64,000 nt of DNA from Sarcocystis neurona (GCA_000727475.1 KL647319.1:232902-296901); one strand, 5' to 3'. Positions 12,477-24,699 are shown, counted from the first letter of the stretch. Numbers and translations: made by a program. The notes: generated from the sequence alone by a model not told the origin.

Positions 12477-12611
12477 GCACTTCTGCAGGTCTCGCGATAT
12501 GCAGCTGGACAGATGCGAGGAGGTCGCTTCCCTCTTCTGCAGACTTCGTCGCACGGTCTGCTCAATGCTGACATATTCTGCGCCGGACCAGCGGGCCAGC
12601 GCCTTCGAAAG
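12477..12611 (-). CDS. AK9-like exon: unit 4 helix after the P-loop
   Basis: The exon reads LSKALARWSGAEYVSIEQTV and RRSLQKREATSSHLSSCISR, then DLQKC. Spliced in phase 0 it gives GPPLSGKTA-LSKALARWSGAEYVSIE. This is the P-loop, helix and beta-2 segment of an adenylate kinase (..GKTTLa..La...g..yis.e..lR). The acceptor is TTTGCCGCGCGCAG. The donor TGC|GTAACC keeps phase; CGC|GTGACC at 12,457 is an alternative. Confidence 0.8.
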
Positions 12612-12829
12612 CTGCGCGCGGCAAAGAGAGGGAGAGGAAGAGAGAGACGCAAAAAAAGGGCAAAAGTAGAGAACTTCCCGTCTTTGCATGCGACCCGGGC
12701 ATGTCTCTCCCTTTCTGCTGCTGCCCGGGTCAGAGTTGCAGAGGAACACACATCTCGGTGGATATGGATGCCTACATGCACAGGCATATCTATTTTCTGT
12801 AGATGAAAAGAATGCGTATTAAATAGACG

Positions 12830-13551
12830 TATATACATGTGGACATATAGAGAGAAAGAGACAGGAAGACTGCATATACGTATATATATATATATATGCA
12901 TGCATGCAAATATATGCAGACTTATATATACAGAGAGAGAGAACGACAGAGAGAGAGAGCGTACCTACATATGTAAGTATATATATACATATATGTATAT
13001 ATATATATAGAGAGAGAGAGAGAGTACATATATATNNNNNNNNNNNNNNNNNNNNNNNNNNNNNNNNNNNNNNNNNNNNNNNNNNNNNNNNNNNNNNNNN
13101 NNNNNNNNNNNNNNNNNNNNNNNNNNNNNNNNNNNNNNNNNNNNNNNNNNNNNNNNNNNNNNNNNNNNNNNNNNNNNNNNNNNNNNNNNNNNNNNNNNNN
13201 NNNNNNNNNNNNNNNNNNNNNNNNNNNNNNNNNNNNNNNNNNNNNNNNNNNNNNNNNNNNNNNNNNNNNNNNNNNNNNNNNNNNNNNNNNNNNNNNNNNN
13301 NNNNNNNNNNNNNNNNNNNNNNNNNNNNNNNNNNNNNNNNNNNNNNNNNNNNNNNNNNNNNNNNNNNNNNNNNNNNNNNNNNNNNNNNNNNNNNNNNNNN
13401 NNNNNNNNNNNNNNNNNNNNNNNNNNNNNNNNNNNNNNNNNNNNNNNNNNNNNNNNNNNNNNNNNNNNNNNNNNNNNNNNNNNNNNNNNNNNNNNNNNNN
13501 NNNNNNNNNNNNNNNNNTATATATATATAGTAGAGAGAGAGAGAGAGTACA

Positions 13552-13590
<39 letters not shown>

Positions 13591-13985
13591 GTATACATAT
13601 GCGTGCCCACTATATATATATATATATACACGTATAAAAGTATGTTTATGACAGAGAGAGCATACACACGTATAAGTATATATATATATATATATGCATA
13701 TATATCTTTTAGACTTATATTTATAGAGAGAGATAGAGTATATGTATACATATATATATATATAAATATATATAAATATATATATATATGTATACATATG
13801 CGTGCCTACCACATATATATATAGGTATGTTTATGAGAGAGAGAGAGCAGATACACGTATAAGTATATATACTTTTATATATAATTACACTTATAAATCA
13901 TTGTGTGTTTGTGTGTGTGCGTATATATATACATGTGCATGTTTAAACATATGAATGTAAATATATATGTGTATATACATATATA
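12830..13985. repeat. TA/GAGAGA satellite interrupted by an assembly gap
   Basis: (TA)n, (GA)n and TATACATATGCGTGCC elements. TATACATATGCGTGCC occurs at about 13,592 and 13,792, followed both times by TATGTTTATGA(C/G)AGAGAGAG, so a unit of about 200 bases is duplicated. Confidence 0.9.
13036..13517. other. Assembly gap, 482 N
   Basis: Unresolved bases flanked on both sides by GAGAGAGAGTACATATATAT-type repeat, so the gap probably reflects collapsed satellite. Confidence 1.
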
Positions 13986-14399
13986 CACATATATGGCGAG
14001 AGAGAGAGAGGGACGAATAGATGTAGCGGGGAGAGTTGGAAGTTGAATTTAGTAGTTTTGTTTTCTTCTGCTGAAACGGAGGGATACGTCTCTTCAAGAG
14101 GAGAAAAGAAGTGTCTTGGGGAGGCCTCGATGCCTCCTGCAGCAACTTCTAAACATCGTCCCCAAGCGGTGTATATACGAGAGTACAGCGTCGGCCGCAC
14201 ATCGAGAGAAAAGTACAGACGCAGAGTAGATGGAGGGAGGAATGAAGAAGAATAGACGAAGAGATCGGTAGGGAAGGAGACGGGGAAAACGGAGAAAAAA
14301 AGAGACGGGAAAACAGAAGTGACAAATATACACACAGAGAAAAAGAGACACACAAAAAGGAAGAATGTGCGAGAGACAGGCAAACTCACACAAATATGT

Positions 14400-14545
14400 C
14401 TGTAGAGACACGCAAAGGGAGATGCAAAGGGAGAGGCAAGGGAGAGGCAAGGGAGATTCAAAGGGAGAGGCAAGGGAGAGGCAAGGGAGATTCAAAGGGA
14501 GAGGCAAGGGAGAGGCAAGGGAGAGGCAAAGGAGAGGCAAGAGAG
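14400..14545 (+). repeat. Higher-order GGGAGAGGCAA minisatellite
   Basis: Twelve-base units (AGGGAGAGGCAA and variants with GGGAGATTCAA) are arranged as a repeat of about 36 bases, roughly four copies. Related GGCAAAGGGAGAGGCAA recurs near 14,690. Confidence 0.9.
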
Positions 14546-14569
14546 AGGGAAACACACACATATATATAT

Positions 14570-15300
14570 ACATATAGTTGTATATATACATATATATAGA
14601 TAGATACAGAGAGACAGGAAGAGAGACGCATAGACATATATATATGTATAAGTAGAATCTTAGAGAGTTGCGACTTCTACAAGAGGCAAAGGGAGAGGCA
14701 AAGAGAGAGGGAAACATATATATATATATCGCTACATTTATATAGAGAGAGATACAGGGAGGGAGACGCATATATCTATATATATATGTATGTGTATAAG
14801 TAGAACCTTAATGACTTGCGAGTTCTACAAAACTTGCTCTTTCCGTTTGCAAAAGACTCGTACCCAAACAAATACATATATACATATATATCTACGTGCA
14901 TCTGCGTGTGCAAATGTGTACGATATCCTTTCTCTGTATCTAAATATATGCATATCTGTGTATACCAGTTTCTATTTATCTCTCTACGTATCTACGGACA
15001 CTATACATATATATGTTTACTTGTGTACGCTTTTCTCTCTATATACATGTATGTCTGTTTTTGTATATACGCACAGCTCTCTGTTTTTCCAGCATAGATG
15101 TATATACGTATATAAATGTGGGCGCGGCAGTTTCTATTTATCTCTCTACATACCTACAGACAAATATATATATTTGTGTACGTGTATATATATATATATG
15201 TATATGCATACTTTATATATGTGCAGGGCTGTCCGCTTTTCTCCTTGTGTATATATATATACGTCTATAAGTATATATACATAAGTTTGACGACGTGTGT
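14570..15300. repeat. TA microsatellite with a duplicated segment of about 150 bases
   Basis: GTATAAGTAGAA(T/C)CTTA...TTGCGA(C/G)TTCTACAA occurs at about 14,646 and 14,797, each preceded by GGGAGACGCATATAT-like sequence. No gene seen. Confidence 0.8.
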
Positions 15301-15372
15301 GTCTCCCTGTCTCCGTGTCTCCCTGTCTCCGTGTCTCCCTGTCTCCGTGTCTCCGTGTCTCGCTGTCTGCGT
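15297..15372 (+). repeat. CTCCGTGTCTCCCTGT tandem repeat
   Basis: Sixteen-base unit TCTCCGTGTCTCCCTG repeated about four times with drift. Confidence 0.9.
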
Positions 15373-16206
15373 CTGCCTTTTTTGTGTGTGGATATTTATT
15401 TGCGCCCTCGCTTACGTTTTATTCGGCACAAATTTCTCCCTCTACTCGTATCCCTCTCTTCTACTCTCCGCCTGCACATGTGTCCGTCTTCCCTTCTGCT
15501 GCCGCTGCTTCTTCTCTTTTCCTTTTCTTAGTCGCTCGGTGTCTCCGCTGGCCCAGAGTGCATGCATGGGGATGTACGTGTACAGCAGGACAATCCTCTT
15601 TTCCGAACTTATCATTTGCAGCGATTCAAGAAGAAAAGCACATCCTACTAAACTCCCTTCCCGTGTGCGTAGAACACATATATATATGTATGTATATGGC
15701 TCCTCTTCTTTTTCACTCTATAGACATGCGCCCATATATAAATATGTGTAGGGCTACGTGCATCTACATATCCACACAAAGCGGCAGCAAAAGACAGAGG
15801 AGGAGACGGCGAAGGAGACGGCGACGGAAGAAGAGGAAGAGACGGAGACAGCGAAGGAGACAGCGAGTGAGGAAGAGACAGCGAGAAAGAGAGACGGAGT
15901 AGAAAGGAGAGACATTGCCCCGAGCCAACACAGAAAAGATGGACCCGCGCGTCTCCACATTGAATATATGTATAGATGTGTACGAAGAGAGAGAAACTTC
16001 CCCAAGCTGCCAGGAAAGACGCTAACACCTGCATATCCATACAGAGAGAGAGAGAGAGATAGGGGAGTACAAATTGCTTCGAGCTAATATATGGGGACAC
16101 ATACACACATATATATATATATATATATGCATATATATTTATTCTGTTTGTCTGCTGAGGGCTGTGTACAGAGTCTTTTTGTGAGGCTGCGTCTCATATA
16201 CGATAC
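15373..16206. other. Intron inside unit 4, 3' of the P-loop exon
   Basis: Mixed sequence with a GGAGACGGCGAAGGAGACAGCGA purine tract at 15,795-15,905 and TA steps near 16,105-16,140. No exon recognised. Confidence 0.6.
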
Positions 16207-16395
16207 CGCAGTTTTGCCGCTGAGAGGAGGACCGAGGACGCAGCAGCGGGGGAAGCAGCGCCGGGCAGAGGGCAGCGGCGCGGAAAGAAACTGGGAAGGA
16301 AATTTGCAGAAGAGCTGCTGCTGCTGCTGCGATGGTCCGGGGAAGTAAATGCGGCCGTTCAGGAGCACCGGGTAGTCCATGCTTGTGGGGTATGT
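16207..16395 (-). CDS. AK9-like exon: unit 4 lead module and intact P-loop GPPLSGKTA
   Basis: After CTTATGTTTCCCCAG the exon reads TYPTSMDYPVLLNGRIYFPG, a five-glutamine insertion, then LFCKFPSQFLSAPLPSARRC and VLGPPLSGKTA, ending at GCG|GTATCG. LGPPLSGKT is a full Walker A (GxxxxGK[ST]) directly after the P..(F)LSAPLP step. This is the diagnostic arrangement of AK9-type proteins. It is the only canonical P-loop found in the window, so unit 4 is the best candidate for catalysis. Phase 0 out continues into LSKALARW of the next exon. Confidence 0.85.
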
Positions 16396-16409
16396 CTGGG
16401 GAAACATAA

Positions 16410-17730
16410 GAGGCATGCGAGAGCAACAGCAGCAGCAGCGGAGTAGCGCAACAGCAGCAACAGCAGCACCAACAGCAGCAGCCGCAGCGGATAGGGCAGC
16501 AAGTCAGAAGAAAACTGAAGAAGGGGAAGAACGAGAAAATGTAGGCCGAAGACGAAGCAGGAAGAGAATACGGAGAAGAGGAGGAAGACGAATAACGAGA
16601 AGAAAACGAAGGGGACCAAAAAGAAAAAGAGCCAGAAGAAGAGGCACAAGCAGCAGAAGAAGGAAGAGAAGAAGACGAAGAAGACACAGAAGAAGAAGAA
16701 AACGCAGAGACGTGGGAGGGGGAATATAGAAGAACGGAGCGAAAGTGGCCCCTCTCAAAGAAATGTAGAGAAAGGGAGGACAGAAGAAAGAACTAGCAGA
16801 AGCCTTTTTCTCTTCTCTTCTCCTCTCTTGAGTGTCTGACTCGCTCTCTCGCATGCAACCTTCCTGCCCTCAAGCATTTGGCAACTGCAGATAAAATAAG
16901 TAAACTTTCTTGCAGCCCAGAAAGGGCGCTGGGAAAATGCGGGACCCTCCTCTTGTGGGCCGCCAAATTCTTCCCGCAGAAAGCCTGCTGCGGCTTAGTC
17001 AACTCTTCATAAAACAGCAGCAGCAGCAGGACAAGCGGCAGCAGCAGGAGCAGAAGCAGCAGCAGCAGGAGAAGCAGCGGCAGCAACAGGAGCAGAAGCA
17101 GCAGCTGCAGGAGAAGCAGCGGCAGCAGCAGGAGATGCAGCAGCAGCAGCAGCAGGAGCAGCAGCAGCAGGAGGCGCAGCAGCAGCAGGAGAAACAGCAG
17201 CACCTGCGCCTGGATCAGCAGCAGGGTCAGAGCAGCAGCAGGAGAAGCAGCAGCAGGAGAAGCAGCAGCAGGAGAAGCAGCAGCAGCGGCAGGAGAAGCA
17301 GCAGAGGGGGCAAAAGAAGCGGTAGCAGTGGCAGGAGAAGCAGTAGCAGTGGCAGGAGAAGCGGCAGGAGAAGCAGTGGGGGAGGCGACAGCAGCGACGA
17401 TATCGGCTACAGCAGCGGAGAAGAAGTACACTCGTTCAGAAGACCCCAAAGCAGGAGAGGTGCTTCAGCGCAGGTGTGAAGCAGCAAAAACGAAGAGAGC
17501 CGCCACTTGCCGCGAAGATGAGCAGCAACAGCAGCGGGAGAAATGTGAGTGCTGACACAGAAGGAGGCAGCTGCAACGAAGGAGTTCTCTTTGATACCAG
17601 CCACAGCAGCAGAAAGAAGGAAAATTGTGCTTCTACAGGAACAGCAGCAGGAAGGAGGAAAGATCTAGTTTTGAGACGGACAGCAGCAGGAAGAGAGGGA
17701 AGAGATTAAAAAGAAGTGGAGTGCGTAGTA
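16410..17730 (+). repeat. GAA- and CAG-rich intron between unit 4 exons
   Basis: AGAAGA-rich at 16,500-16,720, CAG/CAGGAG-rich at 16,990-17,400 (CTG on the sense strand). Unique sequence near 16,800-16,980 gave no splice-bounded exon. Confidence 0.85.
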
Positions 17731-17731
17731 C

Positions 17732-17815
17732 CATCGCGTCGACGTCGAAGGGAGACGAGACGCCGAAGCGAGACGGCTTCACTCTTCCAAATCGGAGCCA
17801 CAAATGACTCGTCTC
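17732..17815 (-). CDS. AK9-like exon: opening of the unit 4 lead module
   Basis: This 28-codon exon reads ETSHLWLRFGRVKPSRFGVS and SPFDVDAM between CACTGTGGGATTTGCAG and GATG|GTACTA. Joined in phase 0 to the next exon it gives RFGVSSPFDVDAM-TYPTSMDYPVLLNG. This is a complete-looking AK9 lead module in which the usual CPV is split over two segments (SPFDV and YPV). Confidence 0.72.
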
Positions 17816-17829
17816 CTGCAAATCCCACA

Positions 17830-18370
17830 GTGACAGCAGGAAGAGATGTCGCAGCAGCAGCAGCAAAAGACGGAAGAGAATGAGAAGCAACAGAAGGTGT
17901 AAAAGACACATGCGCCGCAGCAGGGTCCACGCGGCAGAAGTGACGGGGTACAGCAGCAGAAATAGGAACAGCATCAGCAACAGGTCAACGAGCCCCAGGA
18001 GTGGCAGCAATAGACAGGCATAGCAACGGCAGCAGCAGACGCTGAAGAGGAAGGCGGAGAGGGCAGCAGGAGGAAAAGAGTCTGCGAAAGAGCGACAGAG
18101 AGCCTCATACGTTCGGAGCAGCAATAGCAGCAACAGTGGAAAATTTGTTGCTACAGCAAGGCAGCACAACTTGGAGCCGCAACAAAAGAAGCACCAGCAG
18201 CAGCAGCGGCAGCAGAAGAAGCAGCAGCAGAAGCAGCAGGGAGAGGCAGCTGGCTGTAGCAGCAGCCACAGGTGCAGCTGCAGCAGCGATCGCAGCAACA
18301 ACAGCAACAGCAGCAGCAACCGCAGCAGTGGCAGCCGCAGCCGCCGAAGCAAAAGCCGTAGCAACGAGCG
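17830..18370 (+). repeat. CAG repeat block
   Basis: CAG/CAA/GCA triplets on the plus strand, i.e. CTG on the sense strand, lying upstream of the acceptor at 17,815. Confidence 0.85.
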
Positions 18371-18379
18371 CAGCAAGAG

Positions 18380-18498
18380 CAACCCCAGCAGCAACAGTAA
18401 CATGCGGGGGTTTAGGAAATTTGGATGAAATCTCCGCCACAGGCGGAGGCCATCTCCTGCAGCGCCCCGCATGCAGCAGCTGCAACAGAAAAATGGGC
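18380..18498 (-). CDS. Possible small exon, weak
   Basis: After TTTTTCTGTTGCAG a frame reads LLHAGRCRRWPPPVAEISSK and FPKPPH. The acceptor is good but the donor (CAT|GTTACT) is poor, and a second frame is equally open. It would be phase-neutral between the exons at 19.05 and 17.8 kb. Confidence 0.25.
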
Positions 18499-18589
18499 TT
18501 CATAGAGAGAGATGCAGCGCGTCGGTGCCATCGCATGCACAAGAAATTACCCCTGCTCTCTCTTTGCAGAATTACGCTCTATATGTTTT

Positions 18590-18885
18590 ATCCCAATACA
18601 AGAGACCCCTACACATATATATGTATACCTATGTATAGGCATCTCTCTCTCTCCCTGTCTACGTAGAGCAGAAATAGACACATACATATATATACTCACG
18701 TGTATGTATATCGATGTGTTGAAGTACGACAAAAGTAATACATATATATATATATATATATCGTATATCTGCGTAGAGCTCGACTATGCCTCCATACATA
18801 TATATATATATATATACATACACATACGTATATTGGTATGTTTACTTAGAGCTGAGGTATACCTACGTATATATATATAGCGAGA
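18590..18885. repeat. TA/CATA microsatellite
   Basis: (TA)n with CATACACATACG steps and two AGAGC(T/A)GA-type spacers; no gene. Confidence 0.85.
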
Positions 18886-19049
18886 CAGGGGGAAGGCCTG
18901 AAATTAGGAGATGGGGTACACGTTTAAACGGTAACGTGTGGGAGAGCAATAAGAGGTGCAAATCCATGCAGGGAGGGTGGAGGAGAGAGAGGAGAAGAGC
19001 ACGGGAGAAGCAGCAGCAGTTGTTTCTTGGAGGCCGCCGGAAGAAGTAC

Positions 19050-19760
19050 CTCGCGAAGGGGCGGCTTCTTTGTGTGAAAGAGTTGCAGTACCTTCGTGAG
19101 AGGAAGACACTGCGGAGAAAGCAGGAGGCTGCTTCTGTGTTTGAGGAAGGGGAGCAGAAAGGAAGAAATTGCTGCTTGATTCGTAGGGATGGTTTTGTCT
19201 GCGTCGACGACCAGCAGAGGCACACGCGCAGCAGCGAAGATTTTGGCAGCCCGCAGCACCGCTCGCTGCTGCATGCGTTTTCTCTTCAAAAACTGTTCCA
19301 CCTTCTTCTTCCACTTTCGTGCTTCTCGAGCAGCCGGATCTTCTCTCGCCTTCTCCTCTTCGCCCTCCCCTTCTTGGCCTTCTTCGTCTTCTCTACTTCC
19401 TCGCTTTCTCTCCGCATCTTCTGCTTGCTCTTCGCCCCCTCCTTCCCTTCCTGCTGCTGCTGCTGCTCTCCCGTTGCTCTTCGGTTCTATTTGTTCTTCT
19501 TCTTCTTCCTCTTCCCCTTCTTCCGTCTCTCCGCCTGAAGACGACTCTGAGAAGTCCGCCCCATCACTTTCCTCTTCTTCCTCCTCTGCCACCGCTCCTG
19601 CATCTGTTGCTGCTGTTTTCCCTGTTGCTGCTGCTGCTCTTCCTGCTGCTCCTCCGGCTCCTGTTGCTGGACTTCCTCCTGGTGCTGTTGCTGCTCTGCT
19701 TCTTGTTCGTCTTCTCGCCGCTCTCGCTTCGCGGCTGCCGTGCTGCTGCTGCTGAGTTCC
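19050..19760 (-). CDS. AK9-like exon: acidic insertion and unit 3 C-terminal strand
   Basis: The exon starts GTQQQQHGSREARAARRRTR after CCGGCCCTGCAG, passes a long Glu-rich stretch, then reads ARKWKKKVEQFLKRKRMQQR, AAKIFAAARVPLLVVDADKT and IPTNQAAISSFLLPFL. VPLLVVDADKTI corresponds to the final strand of adenylate kinases (as VPTDGTI does in unit 2), followed by a helix. The frame stays open to the donor GCGAG|GTACTT. An earlier end near 19,200 is possible. Phase is 0 to 0. Confidence 0.65.
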
Positions 19761-19779
19761 CTGCAGGGCCGGCAGCAAA

Positions 19780-20660
19780 AAGCAGCACGTGCAGCAGCAA
19801 GAGACTTATCGCAGGAGTCTTCTGCAGTTGAAGGGTAAATTCACCAAGTCACTGCGACTGCGATGACAATCTACTTCACAGAAAGAGGTCAAACTACAGG
19901 GAGAATACCAAAGGGAGGGACAAGAGAGAAGAAGGGAGAAGCGTGTCGCCTGTGCATGCAGGGTCCTCATCAAGTCGCTTTGATACTTTAGAAGCTACCC
20001 CTGCATATCGCACATGCAAGCGTGTGTCTACAACGATATTTGTGAAGAAGATCTGTCTGGGAGAAGCAAGGCAGAAGAAAAGGAGAGGAAATGAAAAGAG
20101 AAAGGTCAACAAGCTACAAAGGCAGACAAGAGTTGAAGGCGCGCAGAGGGAGCAAAAGAGAGGAAAGGGCCACAAGGGCGAAAGTGACAGAGACAGATGG
20201 AGAGAAGGGAAGTAAAAAAAGAGGAGATAAACAGAGGAAATGCATGTCTACATAGGTGTGAATATACGGGGATTTATATAGAGACACACGTCCGAAGTGG
20301 AAGTCAAAATCCATGAAAAGGAAGAGAAGCCAGACACAGAGACAGAGAGGGAGACGGAGTGGAAGACAAATGAGGAGAACCACCTCTGCCCACACCACCT
20401 CTGCCAACATCACTTCTGCCCACCACCAAAACAACGAAACAGCAGAGAAAACTTCAAGAGGAGGACACTAAAGAGACGGAGACGGAGACGGGGACAGAGG
20501 GGGAGACGGAGACGGAGACAGAGAGAGGGAGACGGAGACAGAGAGAGGGAGACGGGGAGACACACACACGTATATGGAGGTACAAATATGTACTCTTTTT
20601 TTTTGGAAGGGGGAGAAGATGTATACACACATATATACGCGTAGAGAACGTGGGAGAGAT
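19780..20660. other. Intron, GA-rich toward the right
   Basis: Unique at 19,800-20,080, then purine-rich with a GAGACGGAGACGG tract at 20,470-20,560. A TCTGCC(C/A)ACA(C/T)CA(C/T) triplet repeats at 20,385-20,430. No exon recognised. Confidence 0.6.
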
Positions 20661-20817
20661 CCACACACAAAGGCAGAAGAAGTTCTCCACCCACGCGCTT
20701 CTCCTCTATCTTATAGAGGGCAAAAAACGGAAAGGCACAAAGAGAGACACAAAGATACACACAAAGGGGTGAATATGTCTATACAGAGAGCAAGAAAGGA
20801 AGCTAGAAACCAAGACA

Positions 20818-20825
20818 TATATATA

Positions 20826-20861
<36 letters not shown>

Positions 20862-20882
20862 TGTATGTATGTGTGTGTATGT
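20818..20882 (+). repeat. (TA)n(TGTA)n microsatellite
   Basis: About ten GTAT units in perfect tandem after (TA)n. Confidence 0.98.
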
Positions 20883-21759
20883 ACGGGCGGCGAGGAGGAC
20901 AGAGGGGAGAGAAAAAGGAAGGTATACACATACGTATACAGATATAGAGACAGAGAGGAAAGCAAGGGCATGCATATAAATATAGATGTATACGGAGACA
21001 CATAGAAAAGGGAGAACAGCAGCCAGCAGAGAGAAGGATGGAGACGGAGCAACAATCGGACACAAAAATACGAATACATGCATGCTGAAGCAGAGAAAAT
21101 GGGGGGGGGAATTAACAGTACGCATGTATATATATAGAGAGGCGGAGAAGAAAAGAGACTAAATCAATCCATATACATATATATACATATATATATATGT
21201 ATATATTCTCATGTGTATGTATACAGAGAGCGACAGCGAGAGAGGGCAAAGCTCCCCATATATATATGTGTGGACAGAGAGCGAAAAAGAGACAAAAAAA
21301 GAGAATACAAGGAGAAAAGGAAGACGCAAATATATATATATATATATATATTGAAGTGTGTATATGCATGTTCGCATATGTGTATCGTCATTTACGCGTA
21401 TTTCTCTTTATATAGTTTTCTCTGTATCTCTGTCTCCGTCTCTCCCTGACTATATCCATACACATACATATATATATATGTACGAGGAAAGCAGGTCTTT
21501 GCAGAGAGGAGAACATAGAGGGGAAAAGGAGAAGATGAAAAGAATGGGGAGAAGAAAAGAGGACAGAAGGAGGGGAAGGGCAAAAGGGGAAGAAGGCGGA
21601 GCAGGGAGAAGACGAGAAGAAAAAGAAGAAGAGGAGGGGATGGGGAGGTGACCACGCGAAAGTGGAGAAGCCGGGAGGACAAATAAGAAGGGAAGGGAAG
21701 CGAAAAGGGAGAATTTTTGCTGTTTTTCGAGAGTGTCAATTCGATGAAGAGATGCTCAC
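20883..21759. repeat. GA- and TA-rich intron 3' of the SDGTAAERVLG exon
   Basis: Alternating GAGACAGAG-type tracts and TA microsatellites, then AGAAGAGG-rich 21,500-21,700. No exon recognised. Confidence 0.75.
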
Positions 21760-21906
21760 CGATTCTCCCCTTCCTTGTCTTCTCTTTTCATCTGCTGGGG
21801 CGGCGCCTTCGTACTTCCCCAGCACGCGTTCTGCTGCCGTACCATCCGAGCAGCTGCTCACAAATTCAAAGAGAAGAAGCCAACTCCAGACTTCCGCAAA
21901 AAAAAA
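21760..21906 (-). CDS. AK9-like exon: unit 3 SDGTAAERVLG
   Basis: A clear 49-codon exon in a desert of TA and GA repeats. The acceptor is CTTCTTTTTGCAG and the donor AATCG|GTGAGC. It reads FFFAEVWSWLLLFEFVSSCS, then DGTAAERVLGKYEGAAPADE. The pattern hydrophobic strand - xxSD - xx - A.ER.LG matches the LID-proximal strand of adenylate kinases (VIYLEVSDE...ERVLGR). It supplies the core piece unit 3 needs after the degenerate P-loop. Phase is 0 to 0. Confidence 0.7.
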
Positions 21907-21923
21907 CTGCAAAAAGAAGAGGA

Positions 21924-21990
21924 CGGATGAACTCTCTACAAATACGTAGAAGAAAAAAACGGATGAACTCTCTACAAAGACGTATATAAG
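21924..21990 (+). repeat. Short direct duplication of about 32 bases
   Basis: CGGATGAACTCTCTACAAA occurs at 21,926 and 21,960, separated by TACGTAGAAGAAAAAAA, just upstream (sense) of the exon at 21,906. Confidence 0.85.
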
Positions 21991-21999
21991 TGTGTATGT

Positions 22000-23220
22000 C
22001 CTACAATGTACCTGCATATATAGACACACACACACACACATATGCAAGCATACATATATGTGTATATATATATGCATACGCGTGGACCCACGTATATATA
22101 CGTATATTTGTGTCTAAATCTACGTATACATATATATATGGGGATGTACGTGTATATATATATATATATATGCACGTGTGAAGTTATGTGTGTATATATA
22201 TATACATATATACATACACACAGATGTATATATTTATCTATATATATGTGTGTCTGAATATACAAACGTATATATTAATCTGAATACGTGTATATATATC
22301 TATAGAGAGAGAGATACATGGGGATGTACGTATATATATATATATATATATGCACATGTGAAGTTATGTGTGTATATATATACAGATATACATGTGTGTA
22401 TATATCCATATATATGTGTGTCTGAATATACACAAGTATATATTAATCTGAATATGTCTATATATATATTTGAATCTATGTGTGTATATCTATGTACGCA
22501 TACACACGTGTATGTATATACATATATATGTACGTACGTACATGGATACAGATATTTATGTGTATATATCTACATAGGTCCACATACGTGCATATATATA
22601 CATATGTCAGTATATACAGGCACATTTATATATGTATATATATAGATTTACATATATGTGTATTCATACTCACACCCTTATACATATATGTCTATTTGTG
22701 TATATCTACATACATCTACATACGTATATCTATGTATATACATTAATAGATAGACAGGCAGATAGATGTATATACGTAGATATATACCTGCTTGTATATA
22801 TCTACATATGTCTACATACGTATATATAGAGAGAAGTAGAGAGACAGATAGATAGGGTAGATAGATGTGTATATGTAGATATATGTCTATGTGTATATAT
22901 CTACATACGTCTACACTTGTGTGTATATATATCTATACATATCTAGGTAGATAGGTAGATAGATAAGTAGACAGATAGATAAATAGGTAGACAGATGTAT
23001 ATACGTATATATATATATATACATGGACATACATACCATATATACATACCCTACCTACCTTACATACATACCATACATACATACATACATATACATACAT
23101 ACATATACATACATACATATACATACATACATATACATACATATACATACATACATGCATATACATACATACATACACATATACAAATATGCATATATAT
23201 GTATATATGTACGCTTTTAG
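22000..23220. repeat. TA satellite with a ~180-base direct duplication and a CATA tail
   Basis: ATGGGGATGTACGTGTATAT at 22,138 recurs at 22,318. Each is followed by GCAC(G/A)TGTGAAGTTATGTGTG, GTGTGTCTGAATATACA and ATATTAATCTGAATA, so the unit is about 180 bases, two copies. Bases 23,030-23,180 are (CATA)n. Confidence 0.9.
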
Positions 23221-23524
23221 AGATGGAAGAAGGGAAGGCGTGAGGTGGCGTAGGCGAAGAAGATGAAGAAAAAGGAAAGGAATGCGATAAGAAGAGAACG
23301 CGACGGGCCACTAATAGGAAGGGAAAATAAATGGCAGAACTACTTCCTGTTTATAGACAGAAAGGGGCAGAGAAGAAGGGAGGTCGGGTGTATCTGTACA
23401 CTTCTCTATACCCACGTCCCTGTGTATGTCTTAATTTGTATATAAATAGCGATAGCAAGGAACTCCTCGGTCACACATACATATACACATACATATGCGT
23501 ATACATATATAGATGAAGTGTGGA

Positions 23525-24240
23525 TAAACTATTTGTTTAAGTGAAATATTTAGACAGAGAAAGATGGTTACAGAGGCTTTTTAGCCATTCAGCAACGGGT
23601 ACAGATAATCTCTCCTACACATATATATGTATGTATGTAAAACTGAAGAGTCTCATTTACATATACATATGTATGTATATGTATAGAGAGATACGTAGAA
23701 GGATTCGACTATACACATCTTACGAGAGAGAGAGAGAAAAGAGAAAGAAAGGAAGAGAAAAACAGGCTCAAGCATTGATAAACGCTTACAAATAATTCTC
23801 TGTATATATATATATATATATGTGTAGAATCTCATCCACATATATACATATATGTATATGTCTAGACAAATCGATAGATAGACTCGGCGACACACATATA
23901 TATGTATACAGGGAGACAGAGAGAGAGAGAGAGGTTCCACTATTGAGCAAGGGGTACAGATAACTTCCCATATATAGATAACTGAAGAATCACAGCTACC
24001 TAGACAGATATGTGTGTATACGTTTAGAGAAATGAATAGATACATTCGGCGATATATGCGTATGTACATATATAGAGAGAGAGGGAAACGGGGTCACGTA
24101 TTGGCAACAGGTACAGAGAGATATATATGTATGTATATGTAAAATAGGAGAACTTCGAGTAGATACGCATATAATTGTGTATAGAGAGGGATACACAGAT
24201 AGACTCGCCAATAGAAAAGTATGTGTGCGCCCACTTGTGG
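23525..24240 (+). repeat. Degenerate tandem array, four units of about 155-185 bases
   Basis: The element (A/T)T(C/G)AGCAA(C/G)GGGTACAGATA appears near 23,590 and 23,943 with decayed versions near 23,774 and 24,100. A second element, GA(C/T)TCG(G/C)CGA/ACTATACA, occurs once per unit (near 23,705, 23,880, 24,048 and 24,205). TA microsatellite fills the space between. Confidence 0.7.
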
Positions 24241-24699
24241 ATAGAGGGAGAGGCTCAAGTAGCAGGGAAGTAAAAAGAGAGAAGCTTAGCTATTACTTGC
24301 AAAGAAAGGGAGAGACGAGAAAGCCGAAGACAGCAACAGAAAGAGACAGAAGGAGAAAAATATTTTTTGTACAGAGCGACTTTCCCATACACGTATATTC
24401 GCATGTGCCGCACCACCTCATCTGCACGCAGATACACATAAAATATATATACTCATATATACATACATAAGTATGTACCTATTATCCATACATGTGTATG
24501 TCTATATTAGGAGAAGGGCAGCATCTGATACGCAAGTTCATTGCGGGAAAAGGGAGAGATTTCTCTATACCACAATATCTGTAGAATTGCTCGAAGGAGT
24601 GTGGATATATAGAGACGTATGTATAGGTAGATGGGAAGATAGAGACGCAGGGGACTCAAGACATGACGGAAGAGACTGCCATGTGTGGCTCGCTGCAAG

